Origin: Calcarisporiella thermophila CBS 279.70
Taxonomy: Eukaryota > Calcarisporiellomycota
Length of the DNA: 64,000 nt
NCBI RefSeq assembly: GCF_041956535.1
Contig: NW_027192199.1
Coordinates: 458,213 to 522,212, forward strand
Direction: 5' to 3'
The notes under the pieces are model-generated. The model saw nothing but the letters and a program-made list of their open reading frames with translations. It was not told the DNA's origin and searched no databases. The position numbers and the translations under genes were made by a program. Each line of letters starts with the position of its first letter. The first letter of the stretch is position 1. Of the stretch, positions 1 to 12,062 are shown piece after piece.

Positions 1-108
1 AATAACTTAATGAATAAGTATTAAAGCGTATGGGATAATGAGAAATATATGTATAAAATTTCATTGAAGTCTTCTCTCCAACATCGCTACTTACATCCTC
101 AGAGTTCC

Positions 109-3100
109 TTATGATATGCGTTTCAGCACATAGATCAAATCCGATGCTTTCAATACGATTCCCCCTAGCGGATTCGTATACACGAATGGATAATCATTTG
201 CCAGCATGCATTTATCCACATCGCGATAGAGCCCGATTGGGATCATCCCCTGGTTCAAACATAACTCCATGAACAAATCTGCATAGGTCTTTCCCACCAT
301 AGCAGGAGGCATCTCGAGGGTGCATAAATAGGAGGGATCTACCCCAAGCTCTGAGTCAAGCTCAACGGACCCCTGGTAACGTACTCCACACAGTAGTCGT
401 ACCACTTCGACCACGGCTGGTTTATGGAATGCTTGGAAGAGCAAGTGATCCAACAGGCTTCCCGAAAATGCTCCACCCGAGGCGTAGATTGTGGAATGAA
501 AGATATCGCATGGGATGCGCTGGCGCTCCATCAAATGCAAGAACCGAATGCTGGTCGGGTCCAGTAGATCTACCATTACACGTTTATTGGCTTGGAATAG
601 AGAAGTAGGAGGCATGTCAATGCCTTCCATATTCAAAGTCGCCGATTGGGTATTCTCAAAGGAGGCTCCAAGCGCTATAATTTGCTCCACTAAATGCCCA
701 ATCATAATTGCACTGCTGTCCGCGTATACATCCTTCGTCTGACCAGAACTAAACTGGGCCATGACCACTATCTCTCTCGCGCCTATCGCCCCCGCTCTTA
801 CCAAGTCGCTCTTTTTCCTGCAGTCGCCAACAACCCAGAAAACTCTGGGGAACATATGAAGATGCATGAACTCTTCTTCAGATGGCGGAGTGGATCGGAG
901 TACAACCACGTCATAGAATTCATTCGCAATAAGATGTCGTGAGCGCAAAGTGCATACGAAGCGAAACAATTCACCCTCTCCCGCACACACTGTGATGTGA
1001 TCACGCATTTCGCTCGCGCTCTCGATCACAATCATCTCCACTGAGAGGGGCGGATTTTTTAACAAGTAGCACAAGGGGACTTTCGCGTCAACATAAGGTG
1101 GAACAGGAAGTCCTATGTACATATCCTCAGAGGAAAAATTGCTTGCGTATGACAATGTCTTGGGAATGGGCTCTAGGGGATCAGAATATACTGTCTGCTG
1201 AGGTTTTGGGGAGTCACTCTGGAGGCCAAGGAAAGGCTGCAAGAGTGGACTGCGAAGTATTGTCTTGTTGCGGCCTAATCCGCTCATGTCGGGCCGTGAC
1301 CCTTGCCCGGAATATCTCCGGAGATGATTGACTTGTTGTTGGAGGGATGCATAACTAGGGTTAGAATTGACGGATTGTTCAAATTGCAAAGTATCCTAAT
1401 TAATAAAAAAAGGGAAAGATTTTTATCCACCAGTATCTATGATTAAGGTGTAAAAAAAATGATCCTACCAACTCGGCAATATAGTCGATTTCTCGAGGGC
1501 AATGGGCAATATAGATTAGCTCATCCCCGCTTTGCAGCTTATATTTGTCACCAGGATTGAGTACGAGATGATAGCCGTCATAGCGCTCCATGAAAATATT
1601 AGCTGCAATAAGGATCACCTGAAATTCATTATAGATATACTGGAATAGAAAGTAAGATATTAGTACTAAGACCTCTAGGATGTGATGTTATGAACAGTTT
1701 TGTTCATTTACCCATGAAATTTGCGAAAAGGTAAGCCCAACAAACACGGGATTGACAGGTCCTACATAAATCTCGTTTCCAAAACCATCACCTAATAGAA
1801 ACAGCAAGTGATTGTATTTGAGACCTCACTAGTTATTTGAAATTTACTCTTATGCCCTCTTCTCTTACCATATTGCGCTTCCCACGGCTCTCTAATTTTG
1901 CCCGTCGAATCATTTTGATACAACAAATTCACAAGCAGGGTTGCCGATCCACGGTACAAACAATTGTACGCTAGGAGCACCTGCTTGTATTCTTCCACGC
2001 ACAGTACTTCTCGTGCCATTTTTTGGAAAGCTTCGGTCGAGGGTCGAAGGTTGTACGTATAAATTGGGGCGGAGGAATGCACGTGAAAAGCCCAAGTCCT
2101 TAGTGTGTTGTGCTCGTCCTCTTCTACAGGGTTTTGAGCATTTGTATCCGCAATGATGAAGATAGCCTGGGCATACTTTGCGTTGGCACGTCGTAAGTCG
2201 TTTTCGTCTAGGGCCGAACCATGGAGAAAAGTGACCCGGCTACGGTACAGAGGAGTTTCTGCTAAACTTTTAATCTCCTTTGAGGGCTTATTGCGGAGCA
2301 TAAATACAACACGTAGGTCGTTCACTGTGTACTCTGAATGTAGGAACCCTTTGAGAACGTCAACTACAGATTGGAGGTCATTAAACGCTCCGCAGACAAT
2401 CACATATGGGTTGCGACCACGGGCATATGCTCCGCCACCCTCTGTTGGTTTAGAGATTAGATTAATTTTTTTTTTGGATGCGAATAAAGAGTGCACCGTC
2501 AACTGACCTTTTCGTTGCCTAAAAGCGTCTACAGTGGACCCAATCAGCCCGGGGAGCACTGAGAGCACGATGACAATCATAAGCATAATCACGACTTTGG
2601 CTGGTGAGGATTTTGGAGCATAATCGCCATATCCCACTGTTGAAATGGTAATCATGATAATATATCTACCCCGTACATATAATCACAAATTAGTTTCCTG
2701 CACACTAAATTTAGCAGAGAAATATCCTACAGAGAATCCAACAAGGTATACGGTATTGGAGGATCTGCGAATACCAGCTCGCAGTATTGAAACGCGCAGA
2801 GACCACTATATATAATGGCGGCAATATTGGTGATAAGAGTGATCAAATTACCAGTAGCGGAATCAATAAAATTGGTGGACGCTATTCATTGGGATATCGA
2901 GTGAGCCCTCATCTTTCAATGTTAAATTTACAACGAATCATACATGCGTTCTCGATATCCATTCGTAGAGACAGTGCCTTTTGAAGTCTTGAAACAACAA
3001 CCCAACTTCGAATCCAATAGGGTACTGTAATATAAAAACGTGGAAAATGTTCATCCTTATTCGTGATCAAGCCAACAATAGTTACACTTACCATAAAGAA

Positions 3101-4557
3101 ATTCCCCATTGATGACGAAGAGTGATACAATAAAGGGAACAATGGTAATAATATCAATAAGTAAATAAATACTTAAAATTTTTTTCCACCGATTATCACT
3201 AAACATGATGCCTTTTAGAATGAAGATTATTAGTAGAAAACACAAGCGCCAAAAAGAAAAAAAAGATATTTACGGGTGATAAGGGACAGGAGGTTCCAGA
3301 AGCTCATCGCCACTGCAATAATCCTATAGATTGAAAGAAAAATAAGATTAGAGCTTAAGAAAGGAGAGGACATATCCATTACCAGAAGAATCTAGGGCGA
3401 TCAATAAAGAGAAATGTGGGGTTGAGGTTTTGAGTTGGTTTGCGGAAAGCGATCTCAACCAAATACAAGATACTAAATACATGAATGATCAACCAAAGTG
3501 GGCTTAACATCTTGAGAGAAAACGCCACAGGCTTACCAAAAGATCAAATCGACGAGGAGATCAATTATAACCTATTCGAAGAGGGTAAGGGAATAGAATA
3601 TTAATGGTATCGGGAATATGGTCGTTACTTACAAACATAATAATTCGCTCTTTGCTTTGGAGGAGTTCGCTCAGTTTGGTACGGTACATATCAAAGTCGA
3701 ACATGAGAGAAACCCAGGAGAGAAAGGTATTAAAGTTGCCGCCCTTTTCACTTTATGAACAATAAGGGATTAGGGGAGGGGAGGATATGGAGAGCGGTAT
3801 TTAATTAGTCTTACGGCAACCGCTGCTCCAACTTGTGCAACTGATACGCTTTGCGCACTTGATCAAATGATTTTACGTTCGTGTCCCAATATTTCTTTAG
3901 TGGCCCTATTTTCCTACTTAGCTGCGCAACCATTTTATCTTCAGAGCTAGATACAACAAAGGTTGACATAAGTCGCAAAAACGAGATGCCCCATGATAGA
4001 TTTTTTCACTTCAATAATACTCGTGTGTTATGTACAATAAAAACAAAAACCTACTTTTCATCGATCGCCTCCATGATATATTCGCCAACTTTCGACCTAT
4101 TTTCCCCTAATGTTCGCAACCTAACCAGCGGGTTTGGCTTCCTATGTTGGATGTTTCGTTCCGTCGGGGATCTCTGAAATGACCGTGGCAGGATTGAATC
4201 TTCCGGGGTCACATTCCCGATAGATATTCTCCCTAACGAGGCACGGCGTGAAACAGAGCTTATCATGCTCTGTCTTCTTAGGTCATCGTTACTGGTTGAA
4301 ATGAGGGGACCAGATGGATGATGAGAGGCATAATTGTTATAAATGTTGCCATTAGAGAACTCAGAGGATGAGCTACGCCTTCTCCGAGCTTGCAGCGATG
4401 TGACTCTAGAGTGATCCACATCGGTTTGTGAATAGCGGGAAGACGGTAGCGAAAAGGGAGCGGAAACGGAGTCTTCCAGAGGATGTGTAATTGAAACATT
4501 GGGGCGAGAACTATCAGAGTCAACAGAAATAGTCATATCATCGCTCCGATGAGCCAT
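109..4557 (-). CDS. BK/Slo-type potassium channel with RCK domains
   Basis: About 1,230 residues over 13 exons. The first exon (from ATG at 4557) encodes a Ser/Arg-rich cytoplasmic N-terminus. Short exons between about 3,960 and 2,700 encode hydrophobic helices: one with SILYLVEIAFRKP, one with ILSIYLLIDIITIVPFIVSL, and a region with WIRSWVVVSRLQKALSLRMD in the S4 position. The pore exon carries the K+ selectivity filter in ITISTVGYGDYAP, followed by an RCK1 domain beginning YVIVCGAFNDLQSVV. A further exon encodes NEIYVGPVNPVFVGLTFSQI, typical of BK-like channels. The last exon (109-1389) is the RCK2-like half, ending in YVLKRIS. Splice sites join in frame across all introns I checked, including donor TTG-G/gtagg near 1470 and acceptor attaattag near 1391. 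Known for the family: a tetrameric K+ channel gated by cytosolic ligand through the RCK ring. I see no clear Ca2+-bowl acidic run, so the ligand is open. Confidence 0.9.
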
Positions 4558-4849
4558 GGTGCAGAAATTGATCTATCGCCGGGCGAGAAGGCCGTGGTAT
4601 GCTAAATATACATTTCAAGATACCCTTGAGTTTATAACTACTCGTTCTAGATACATATCGGACTCTGAAATTCCCATTACACTAAATTTCCACTCCTATA
4701 ATTCCAAGCAGATCGCATTTGATAAAGTTTTATATACACTAAATAAAGATTAGCCCAAACAAACACAAAGGGAGAAGGGCTCTGTGAAAGAAGCCAAAAT
4801 GGAGAAACAACAATAAAGCCGAATGACGTGGGATCCGGCGGCCCTCGCA

Positions 4850-5790
4850 TTAGAGGGGCTTGTGGGCCCGCCGCTTTTCCCATCCATAGGGAGGAGTTGC
4901 CCGGTTGGAGAAGCCGTCGAATTTTGGCATGTGCCATTTGAGTTGCACCCCGAGACCTATCAAGAACATGATCGCAACGCCCACAAGAATGCCATACACA
5001 CGTCCACCCGAGAATTCAAATTTCCCACCAGTGAGGAACGAGTGGACTGCGTCTGCAAAACCTGTGCGCGCAAAGAAATCCACACCAAGGAAAAACGCGA
5101 AAGCGCCAAGGAAGGCGGTCGCCGTGGCAACGACCGGCCGTTCGAGGAAGATTACAAGTAAGATCCCGGCCAGAACAAACACGGCGATAAAGATGCCTCG
5201 ACCAGTGGAAGACTCTATTAGTCCGTTGGCTTTAAAGGCGAGCAGATACATTGCGACAGTATACCCGGCCAAGCCTCCCAGCACATACACTCCAAAATGC
5301 CTTGGGAAAAAAAGTAAGTCATCAAATAGTCTCCCGATTAAAGAACATCCAGTATTTACCAGCAGCAGCACAGTATAAGCCCGGCAATAGCTCCGACAAT
5401 CAGGGATACTGCCAGAATAAGCGATGGATTTCCAGCCGCCGGACTATTTAATAGCCCAATGGCAGCTAGATTAGACACCGTGTACAACCCGATCATGAAC
5501 TAAATTTCCCATAAAGAATTAACCAAAATAAGCGAGCAAATGGACTGCGAGAAATGTACCATTGTCAGCTTGAAGAATCGATAACCAAAGAAGCAAAGAT
5601 AAATCCCCACGCATATTAAGACTACACCACCAATGCCAATGGGAACCGGCAAGGGACTATTGTTGCCAGTGAGAACTGGTGGTGGTTGCTGTTGCTGTTG
5701 CTGGCGCTTGTCTAATGGATGACCCATAATCTGCAAAAATAGCAACAACATCACAAATATTCTTAGCCAGCGAGATGGAAATGTAGACAT
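4850..5790 (-). CDS. DUF4203/TMEM198-like multi-pass membrane protein
   Basis: Three exons, about 275 residues. Exon 1 starts at ATG 5790 with a signal peptide (RIFVMLLLFLQIMGHPLDKR) followed by a Gln/Pro stretch (six Q then PPP), then a TM helix VVLICVGIYLCFFGYRFFKL. Exon 2 (about 5503-5360) adds LAAIGLLNSPAAGNPSLILA and exon 3 (about 5301-4850) encodes four or five further helices. The helix pattern and phrases such as GVYVLGGLAGYTVAMYLLAF fit the DUF4203/TMEM198-like family, with seven or so TM segments. The protein ends in a hydrophilic tail with WEKRRAHKPL. KR before the Q-run could be a Kex2-type site (inference). Exon 3 is visibly more GC-rich than neighbouring genes. Function is unknown in fungi. 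Confidence 0.75.
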
Positions 5791-6060
5791 TTTAAAATCT
5801 GGCAGGAAAGGAATGGGTTAGGAGAATTGAAATGGCAAGAAGGAAGAAATGATGTGTAGATGTGAGGTATGGGCCAAGGTATATTGAGTATGAAATTAAT
5901 TTTTGCTTAACTATTTAATTTAGAATAAGGAAAAGTGGGTGGAGCTTTTTTCTTATTTGCCTGTAATTCGTGTATCACTCTATCAGTCTTGGCCTGATTC
6001 GAAATGAAACCCTCTCTTTATTGGATGCTTGGGAAGAGTATACAAAAGTACAAAAAGACT

Positions 6061-7331
6061 CTAAACAACGGGCGGTGTGTCGCCAGCTTGGGGTGGGATG
6101 TACGTGGTATCCGGGGACGCCTCCGCATCTGATGGCACCATAAAATCCTTGGACTCGTACATATAGTGTTTCAGTAGCGCATCTTTGGCAGCCTTTGAAA
6201 ACAGAGAAATTGAGCATATTACACATTAAATCCAACCCATGGAATTCCATATATTACCCGAAACTCTGCCATTTTGATGGAAGATCCATATCCTTCACCA
6301 ATCTTCTCATTTCCTGAAAAGACGCCTACGATGAATACTGGGGAATTGGAGAGACGACCTGTTTCTTTGAGAATTCTATCCAAGTACTAAGGGTCAGCAA
6401 CGTGAGGAATCAATTAGTGTGCCGGTATTTGCCTATATACCTTGATACAGGACTCTGCCTATTTTGTCGTTTCATAAGCGTAGAAAGATATCGTTTCGGC
6501 TCTTTGATTTCAATCAAAGAAGTGATGTCAAGTTCACGCGAGAGTATATATGAACGAATGAAATTGCGTGCGGCAATGGCTCCTTTGTCTTGGTAAATAG
6601 CTCCTATTAACGCGCGCACTGCCTGGGCCATGACAGTAGGCTGAATAAGTTTAACCGGTTCACTAGGCTAAACCATAACATCAAACGCAATTATATTAAT
6701 ATACATCACAGAGGTGGGAAATGCTTGACTAGAGTTTACTTCAGGTCGCGTCCATCGGATAATGTGCTGTAGTCCCACTTCTTCACCAAACTTGGTGAGA
6801 GATTGTCGGCCAATAAGCGTAAATATCGCGTTCTCTAGTGCGTCGTTAGGCAAATTGGGAAACCGCGAGTGCAAATGCTCCGCGACATATAGCTCAAGGA
6901 CTCGTGCACCTAATATTTCATGGGATTTCAATAAGTGTCAAGCGTAATTTTATCATGTAATTCAATAGACTACCAAGATATTGCAATCGTTCATTATGAG
7001 GTTCAGCTCCTTGCTCAAAAGATTTATGGGTCACGGCCTGCAGCAGAAGAGAGGGATCAGAGAATCGCAATCCAAGACGAGCGCTAGTGGCGACAAGCGT
7101 TGGATTAATCTCAATTTTTGCTGGCTGAACCTCAGTTTCAGCATTGAACAGTGTGCTTGTTGCATGATAAAGATGTCTTGATGATCTCGGGAATGCTCCT
7201 TGAAAATATTGGAGACACGTATTAAAGCTAAAGCCATCGGTATATTTCCCAAAATAAATCCTACCTCTCAAAGCAACCTGTGATAGAACACCCCGCACAC
7301 AAGTCAATCTACTTACTACCCTTGTCGCCAT
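6061..7331 (-). CDS. Mitochondrial large-subunit ribosomal protein mL44 (RNase III-fold)
   Basis: Starts at ATG 7331 with an Arg-rich, acid-poor presequence ([20 protein letters not shown]) fitting mitochondrial import. The RNase III-like domain follows: [28 protein letters not shown] joined across an intron to [32 protein letters not shown], and [22 protein letters not shown]-terminal double-stranded-RNA-binding-like part ([40 protein letters not shown]) ends in DTPPVV. Introns at about 6977-6914, 6712-6647 and 6450-6390 splice in frame. Another possible intron (7260-7195) lies inside the presequence; both readings stay open. In true RNase III the NERLE(F)LGD signature supplies a catalytic Asp; here it reads LGAR, so the enzyme activity is probably lost, as expected for a ribosomal structural protein. 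Head to head with TRM8, 155 bp between ATGs. Confidence 0.88.
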
Positions 7332-7486
7332 TTACAAATCGACCGGTAAGAAGGTTATTCAAGAGTAAACACTTCACTCAATCTGAGTGACTGTTTCCCG
7401 AGAGAATAAATAATAATGCGCCACTTTCTTATTACTTCAATTGAAATTTAACAGTAGCCCTCTTTTGGATCGTAAAAACTGCCAGG

Positions 7487-8558
<1,072 letters not shown>

Positions 8559-9819
8559 AGTTGTCGAACTATTCTTATGTAATCCAGAGATTGATTGGTA
8601 TTTTGTAAAATTGAATAGGAATAAAGGAACTTTAGTATGGATGCGTGGATATAGATACATGGTGTATATTGCAAAATAACATAAGCTTGAGCGGAGTACT
8701 CAAAACAGTTAAATGACTTTTCAACGTTAGAGTTGTTTAATTTTATACCCATTCAATGGGATTTAATATCATAGTTATTGTAGGCACTAGCTTTTTCATT
8801 CAAACTTTTAAAACAAAACATGTACTTCGGCCTAGAAGGCGTGTTGTTTCTCATTCCATTTTCAGTGCAAGCAACTATCCTAGTTATAAGCTAATTCTGG
8901 GTAAGGATACAACCAACCTTTCATTAAATGTCACCTTAGCTTACTACCTTCTATATCGTACATTTTCCCGATACCACTCTTTTAATTTATAATATTTTCG
9001 ACAATACCCTTAGTTCTCAGTATGAAGGGTAGTCGATTTTTTTTCTAATGGACTTAGACGATGAGGTAGAATGCTTGTACGCTCTTAATAGCCCTTATAC
9101 TTGGATACAGAAACAGCACATCTAATATGTGAGGCTATAAATCGGGTGTAATGGGAAGAGAGATTGCCGGTAGTGAAAAGTATCAACAGCAAAGTAAAGG
9201 AGCTGAGTGAATGAATAGTTAATTACCTGGCAGTGTTTCCTAGTCTTTATACTCTGAGTCTTTTCGAACGCTGTAGTATTTTAAGCGTAAATTACAACCC
9301 CACATTATTTCACAGTAAATTTATCTAATCAGAATTTTCCCATTAAATTTGCCTTTGGATATAATCTTTCCGAGATTAACTAATGAAAATGCAAAAAATG
9401 AAAGCTCCCTAAACATGTTTCTCAATTGTTACAATAACATGTGAAAAACCAAACACTGTTGCGAAAAAATATAGAGACTCAGAGTTTCAATTAATCTTAT
9501 GAATAATGTAAAAATATGCTTCCCTCGGAGCATACTCAATACTGAGCGCACATTTAATTCTAGTAACACCTTTAAACCATGCTCTGCTTGGTTAGCCATA
9601 TTCGTTACCTGTGAATTTGAGCTCCGCTGTCAAATTAACTATATTGGTTGCATACAACACAAGAGGCGAGATGAGATCAAGTTACGATTGCACGTGTAAT
9701 TAATGTGTATGGATAAATTTGTCGTTAGAGGTTTCGAGCTCAAAAATATTTATTTTTCCACTAAAGTCTCGATTGAGACCCATTGACATAGGACACATAT
9801 TTTAAAATCTCTCAAAGTA
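8559..9819. other. Intergenic stretch, nothing recognised
   Basis: AT-rich DNA between TRM8 and the ICMT-like gene. Short open frames on both strands lack coding character, splice continuity or recognisable motifs. No tRNA, repeat array or transposon ends seen. Confidence 0.5.
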
Positions 9820-10491
9820 ATGTTTTCCAAACTACTAGCAATTGCATTTCAAGCATGTCTTTTGTTGTACACGTTCAAAGAACCTGCTAAGAATAATCTG
9901 AGAGATCGTGTTAAATCTGAAGGGTTCCTCGGCTTCTTCTTCGTGAATATTCTACCTTACGCTGGCGTAATTTTTGTACTAGGAAATGTAAGTTGGTTTA
10001 TTGTGGCAATGGAACAAGAAAGAAAGATGTCTCCATTCATGAGGAACACGAGTAATTCGAATTTATCTCAATGGACTGGAAATGACGTTGCAAGTTTTCT
10101 ACTCTGTACTCTCGGTGCTGGGCTGCGCATTTGGTCGCTCCTTACCCTCAAGGATTTCCACTCATTTAGCCTGCGGATACGTCAGGGCCATAAGCTAATT
10201 CGCACTGGACCATACAAATATGTGCGGCATCCTTCTTATACAGGTTTAATCGCAAGCATATTGGGATTTTCTGTGTTTGTGTTCTATCGGCGGTTATTTT
10301 CTTGCTGCATTCCTACCTGGATTGTCCCAATTGCAAACAATCCTTTTGTATGGTTAGCTGGCTTCCTGTTTTCATTGATTTTTTTGAAGGCACGTGTAGT
10401 CAAAGAGGAAATAATGCTTGCGGAAAGCTTCCCTGATGATTGGAAGCAGTTCAGCGCTAGTCGAAAGAGGTTTATACCGTATATTATTTAG
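9820..10491 (+). CDS. ICMT-like membrane methyltransferase (isoprenylcysteine methyltransferase family)
   Basis: Single exon of 223 residues, one of very few intronless genes here. It has an N-terminal hydrophobic segment, a helix GFLGFFFVNILPYAGVIFVL, a third with FLLCTLGAGLRIWSLLTL, and C-terminal helices around PFVWLAGFLFSLIFLKARVV. The diagnostic motif is RTGPYKYVRHPSYTG, the RHPxYxG signature of the ICMT/PEMT/NnrU-like fold, followed by the acidic EEIMLAESFPDDWKQF at the C-terminus, matching the family's E-E-x-x-L and W/Y pattern. Known ICMTs methylate prenylated C-terminal cysteines in the ER using SAM, but many fungal members with this motif have unknown substrates, so Ste14 orthology is not claimed. 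Start chosen at the first ATG before the first hydrophobic segment. Confidence 0.8.
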   Translation: MFSKLLAIAFQACLLLYTFKEPAKNNLRDRVKSEGFLGFFFVNILPYAGVIFVLGNVSWFIVAMEQERKMSPFMRNTSNSNLSQWTGNDVASFLLCTLGAGLRIWSLLTLKDFHSFSLRIRQGHKLIRTGPYKYVRHPSYTGLIASILGFSVFVFYRRLFSCCIPTWIVPIANNPFVWLAGFLFSLIFLKARVVKEEIMLAESFPDDWKQFSASRKRFIPYII

Positions 10492-10827
10492 TGACCCGAA
10501 TGGGCAATATCTAATTATAATAATTTAAGTGGATTAGTTAACTAGTGTGTTTATTTAGAATCGTTAGTTTCTTAAGTTGTTGTATTTTTTATTACAGTGT
10601 TATATCTTTGAATAAAAATTATATATTATTTATATTTGAAATCATGCTCAGTAATGTTGGTACTCAAAAATATCTTTTTACTCTAAACAACTAGTTTTTA
10701 CAGAATAGGAGTTAACAGTTCAAATAATAGAGGAGATTTTCTATTTCAAAATAACCAACAGTATTGTTCCAACTACACCAACTAAAAATGGACATAAATT
10801 TCTAGTCATTGCAACAACTTTATTTCA

Positions 10828-11052
10828 CTAGACTCTCTTTGCACTGCTATTATCGCTTTTATCGGTAATATATTTCACGTAGCCGAATTCTCGGTACGCT
10901 TGATAACAGGCTTTTTCAAAGTCTGAGAGTAAAGACACTAAGCCAGAGTTGGATGGTGTTTGGGCAGTCGAAGTTACCAATCGCACTGCCACATTTATTT
11001 CTCCTTTAGGACGCAAATATATATCGCCACTTGAAAATTTATCCAAGGGCAA
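10828..11052 (-). pseudogene. Possible gene fragment or degenerate 3' exon
   Basis: A 74-codon open frame with coding-like composition (INVAVRLVTSTAQTPSNSGL, FEKACYQAYREFGYVKYITD), ending in TAG with an AATAAA about ten bases further on. It has no ATG: the frame is closed by TAA at about 11056-11058, and no acceptor AG lies between that stop and the open frame. It could be the 3' remnant of a lost gene or chance. Not recognised. The retrocopy-like insertion begins only about 100 bp upstream on the same strand. Confidence 0.25.
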
Positions 11053-11149
11053 CCATTACTTCAACCAGCTACAACTGCTCCTGACCTCTCAATGTATTAA
11101 TCTTCTCATAACAATATCGATGCCTATTTTTAGAATGTTCTAAGATAAA

Positions 11150-11167
11150 AAAATTATGGCTCAGGGG
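11150..11167. repeat. Direct repeat copy 1 (18 bp, putative target-site duplication)
   Basis: Sequence AAAATTATGGCTCAGGGG, identical to 11579-11596. The two copies flank a 411-bp insert that has a poly(A) tail on the minus strand. Confidence 0.8.
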
Positions 11168-11578
11168 GGGTTTTTTTTGATCAAAAGTGAGTCTTTATTG
11201 TTTAATAAAACTCTAAAATACAATCGTTACATTATTAAAAGTAATAAAATGAGAGAAAAGCTAGATATTAACGCGGTATTGCAATTCGGGATAAGTTGAT
11301 CATGACAAATTTTCTCCTCAAATGGGTAGATGAGAAATAAAACTCAACTAACTGTGGGTATAAGAGAACGACTTGATAGGTGATATGGAGAGAGAGATAT
11401 GAAGAAAGAGAAGGTCTAGTAGTAGGGGCTACTGCTTTCACCGCGCCCATTTTACACCACCTGCTTCGGAACTGTTCAATTTGTCGCTTTTTTCGGGCTC
11501 TTGTTAGTTCGGCTCCTATAGCCTCCTCAATATCCAGCTTGGCCCGATTGATGATGGTTTCGGATGAGGCTCGAGTGT
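11168..11578 (-). mobile_element. Putative 5'-truncated retrocopy (processed cDNA insertion)
   Basis: Read on the minus strand, the insert starts next to one copy of an 18-bp direct repeat, carries an open C-terminal-looking coding stretch (NRAKLDIEEAIGAELTRARK then KRQIEQFRSRW), and ends with AATAAA (11199-11194), 15 bases, then eight A residues (11178-11171) and three extra C before the second repeat copy. Polyadenylation signal, correct spacing, A-tract and target-site duplication are the four marks of LINE-mediated cDNA insertion. No start codon: the frame is closed in the upstream repeat, so it is 5'-truncated. The parent gene is not in this window. The charged RARKKRQIEQ part looks helical/coiled-coil. 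Confidence 0.65.
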
Positions 11579-11596
11579 AAAATTATGGCTCAGGGG
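11579..11596. repeat. Direct repeat copy 2 (18 bp, putative target-site duplication)
   Basis: Exact repeat of 11150-11167 on the other side of the 411-bp insert; 71 bp from the start of tRNA-Ser(CGA). Confidence 0.8.
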
Positions 11597-11667
11597 AAAC
11601 TGTGACTGCTTGTTAAAATGACTGATTGAAAATCTAAAATCAAGAGTCCAATCACAGATGGAAATTG

Positions 11668-11749
11668 GACAGCTTGACCGAGTGGTTAAGGTGTATGACT
11701 CGAAATCATATGGGCTCTGCCCGCGCAGGTTCGAATCCTGCAGCTGTCG
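11668..11749 (+). tRNA. tRNA-Ser, anticodon CGA
   Basis: Class II tRNA of 82 nt without intron. Acceptor stem GACAGCT pairs with AGCTGTC, discriminator G. D arm ACC-GAGTGGTTAA-GGT, anticodon stem TATGA/TCATA with loop CTCGAAA (anticodon CGA, reads UCG), long variable arm GGGC-TCT-GCCC, T arm GCAGG-TTCGAAT-CCTGC. The run TTTTT at 11750-11754 is the RNA polymerase III terminator. Long variable arm and G discriminator are serine identity elements. Confidence 0.97.
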
Positions 11750-12062
11750 TTTTTGTCATATTTTAATTTAGGTAATAACTTAAATTTCTCACAGGGATAA
11801 ATTATTTTTGTTTATAAATTACTGTTATCAATTATTAGTTCTTTTTTCCGCTTTCCAATGATATCTAAACCATTTACTCGCTGGCTTTTTTTAAATAATT
11901 TCTAGACTATGTTGTATGTTGAGAATATTTTTCTCTCTATAACGGATATCTTTCTCTTAAATTGCTTTATTATTTACTCTTGAGACTAAAGTCTATGTCC
12001 TTTCTATTATTGCGTAAAATCGTTGTTATTAATGGTCGTTCAAGCAAACAATATCCAGAGGT
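11750..12062. other. Intergenic, AT-rich
   Basis: Only the Pol III terminator of the tRNA and AT-rich DNA up to the 3' end of COQ9; no gene seen. Confidence 0.5.

Noticed and set aside
4823-5378. Plus-strand frames of 112 and 157 codons over the DUF4203 gene
   Set aside because: Charged, Pro/Lys-rich shadow of hydrophobic TM codons on the minus strand.
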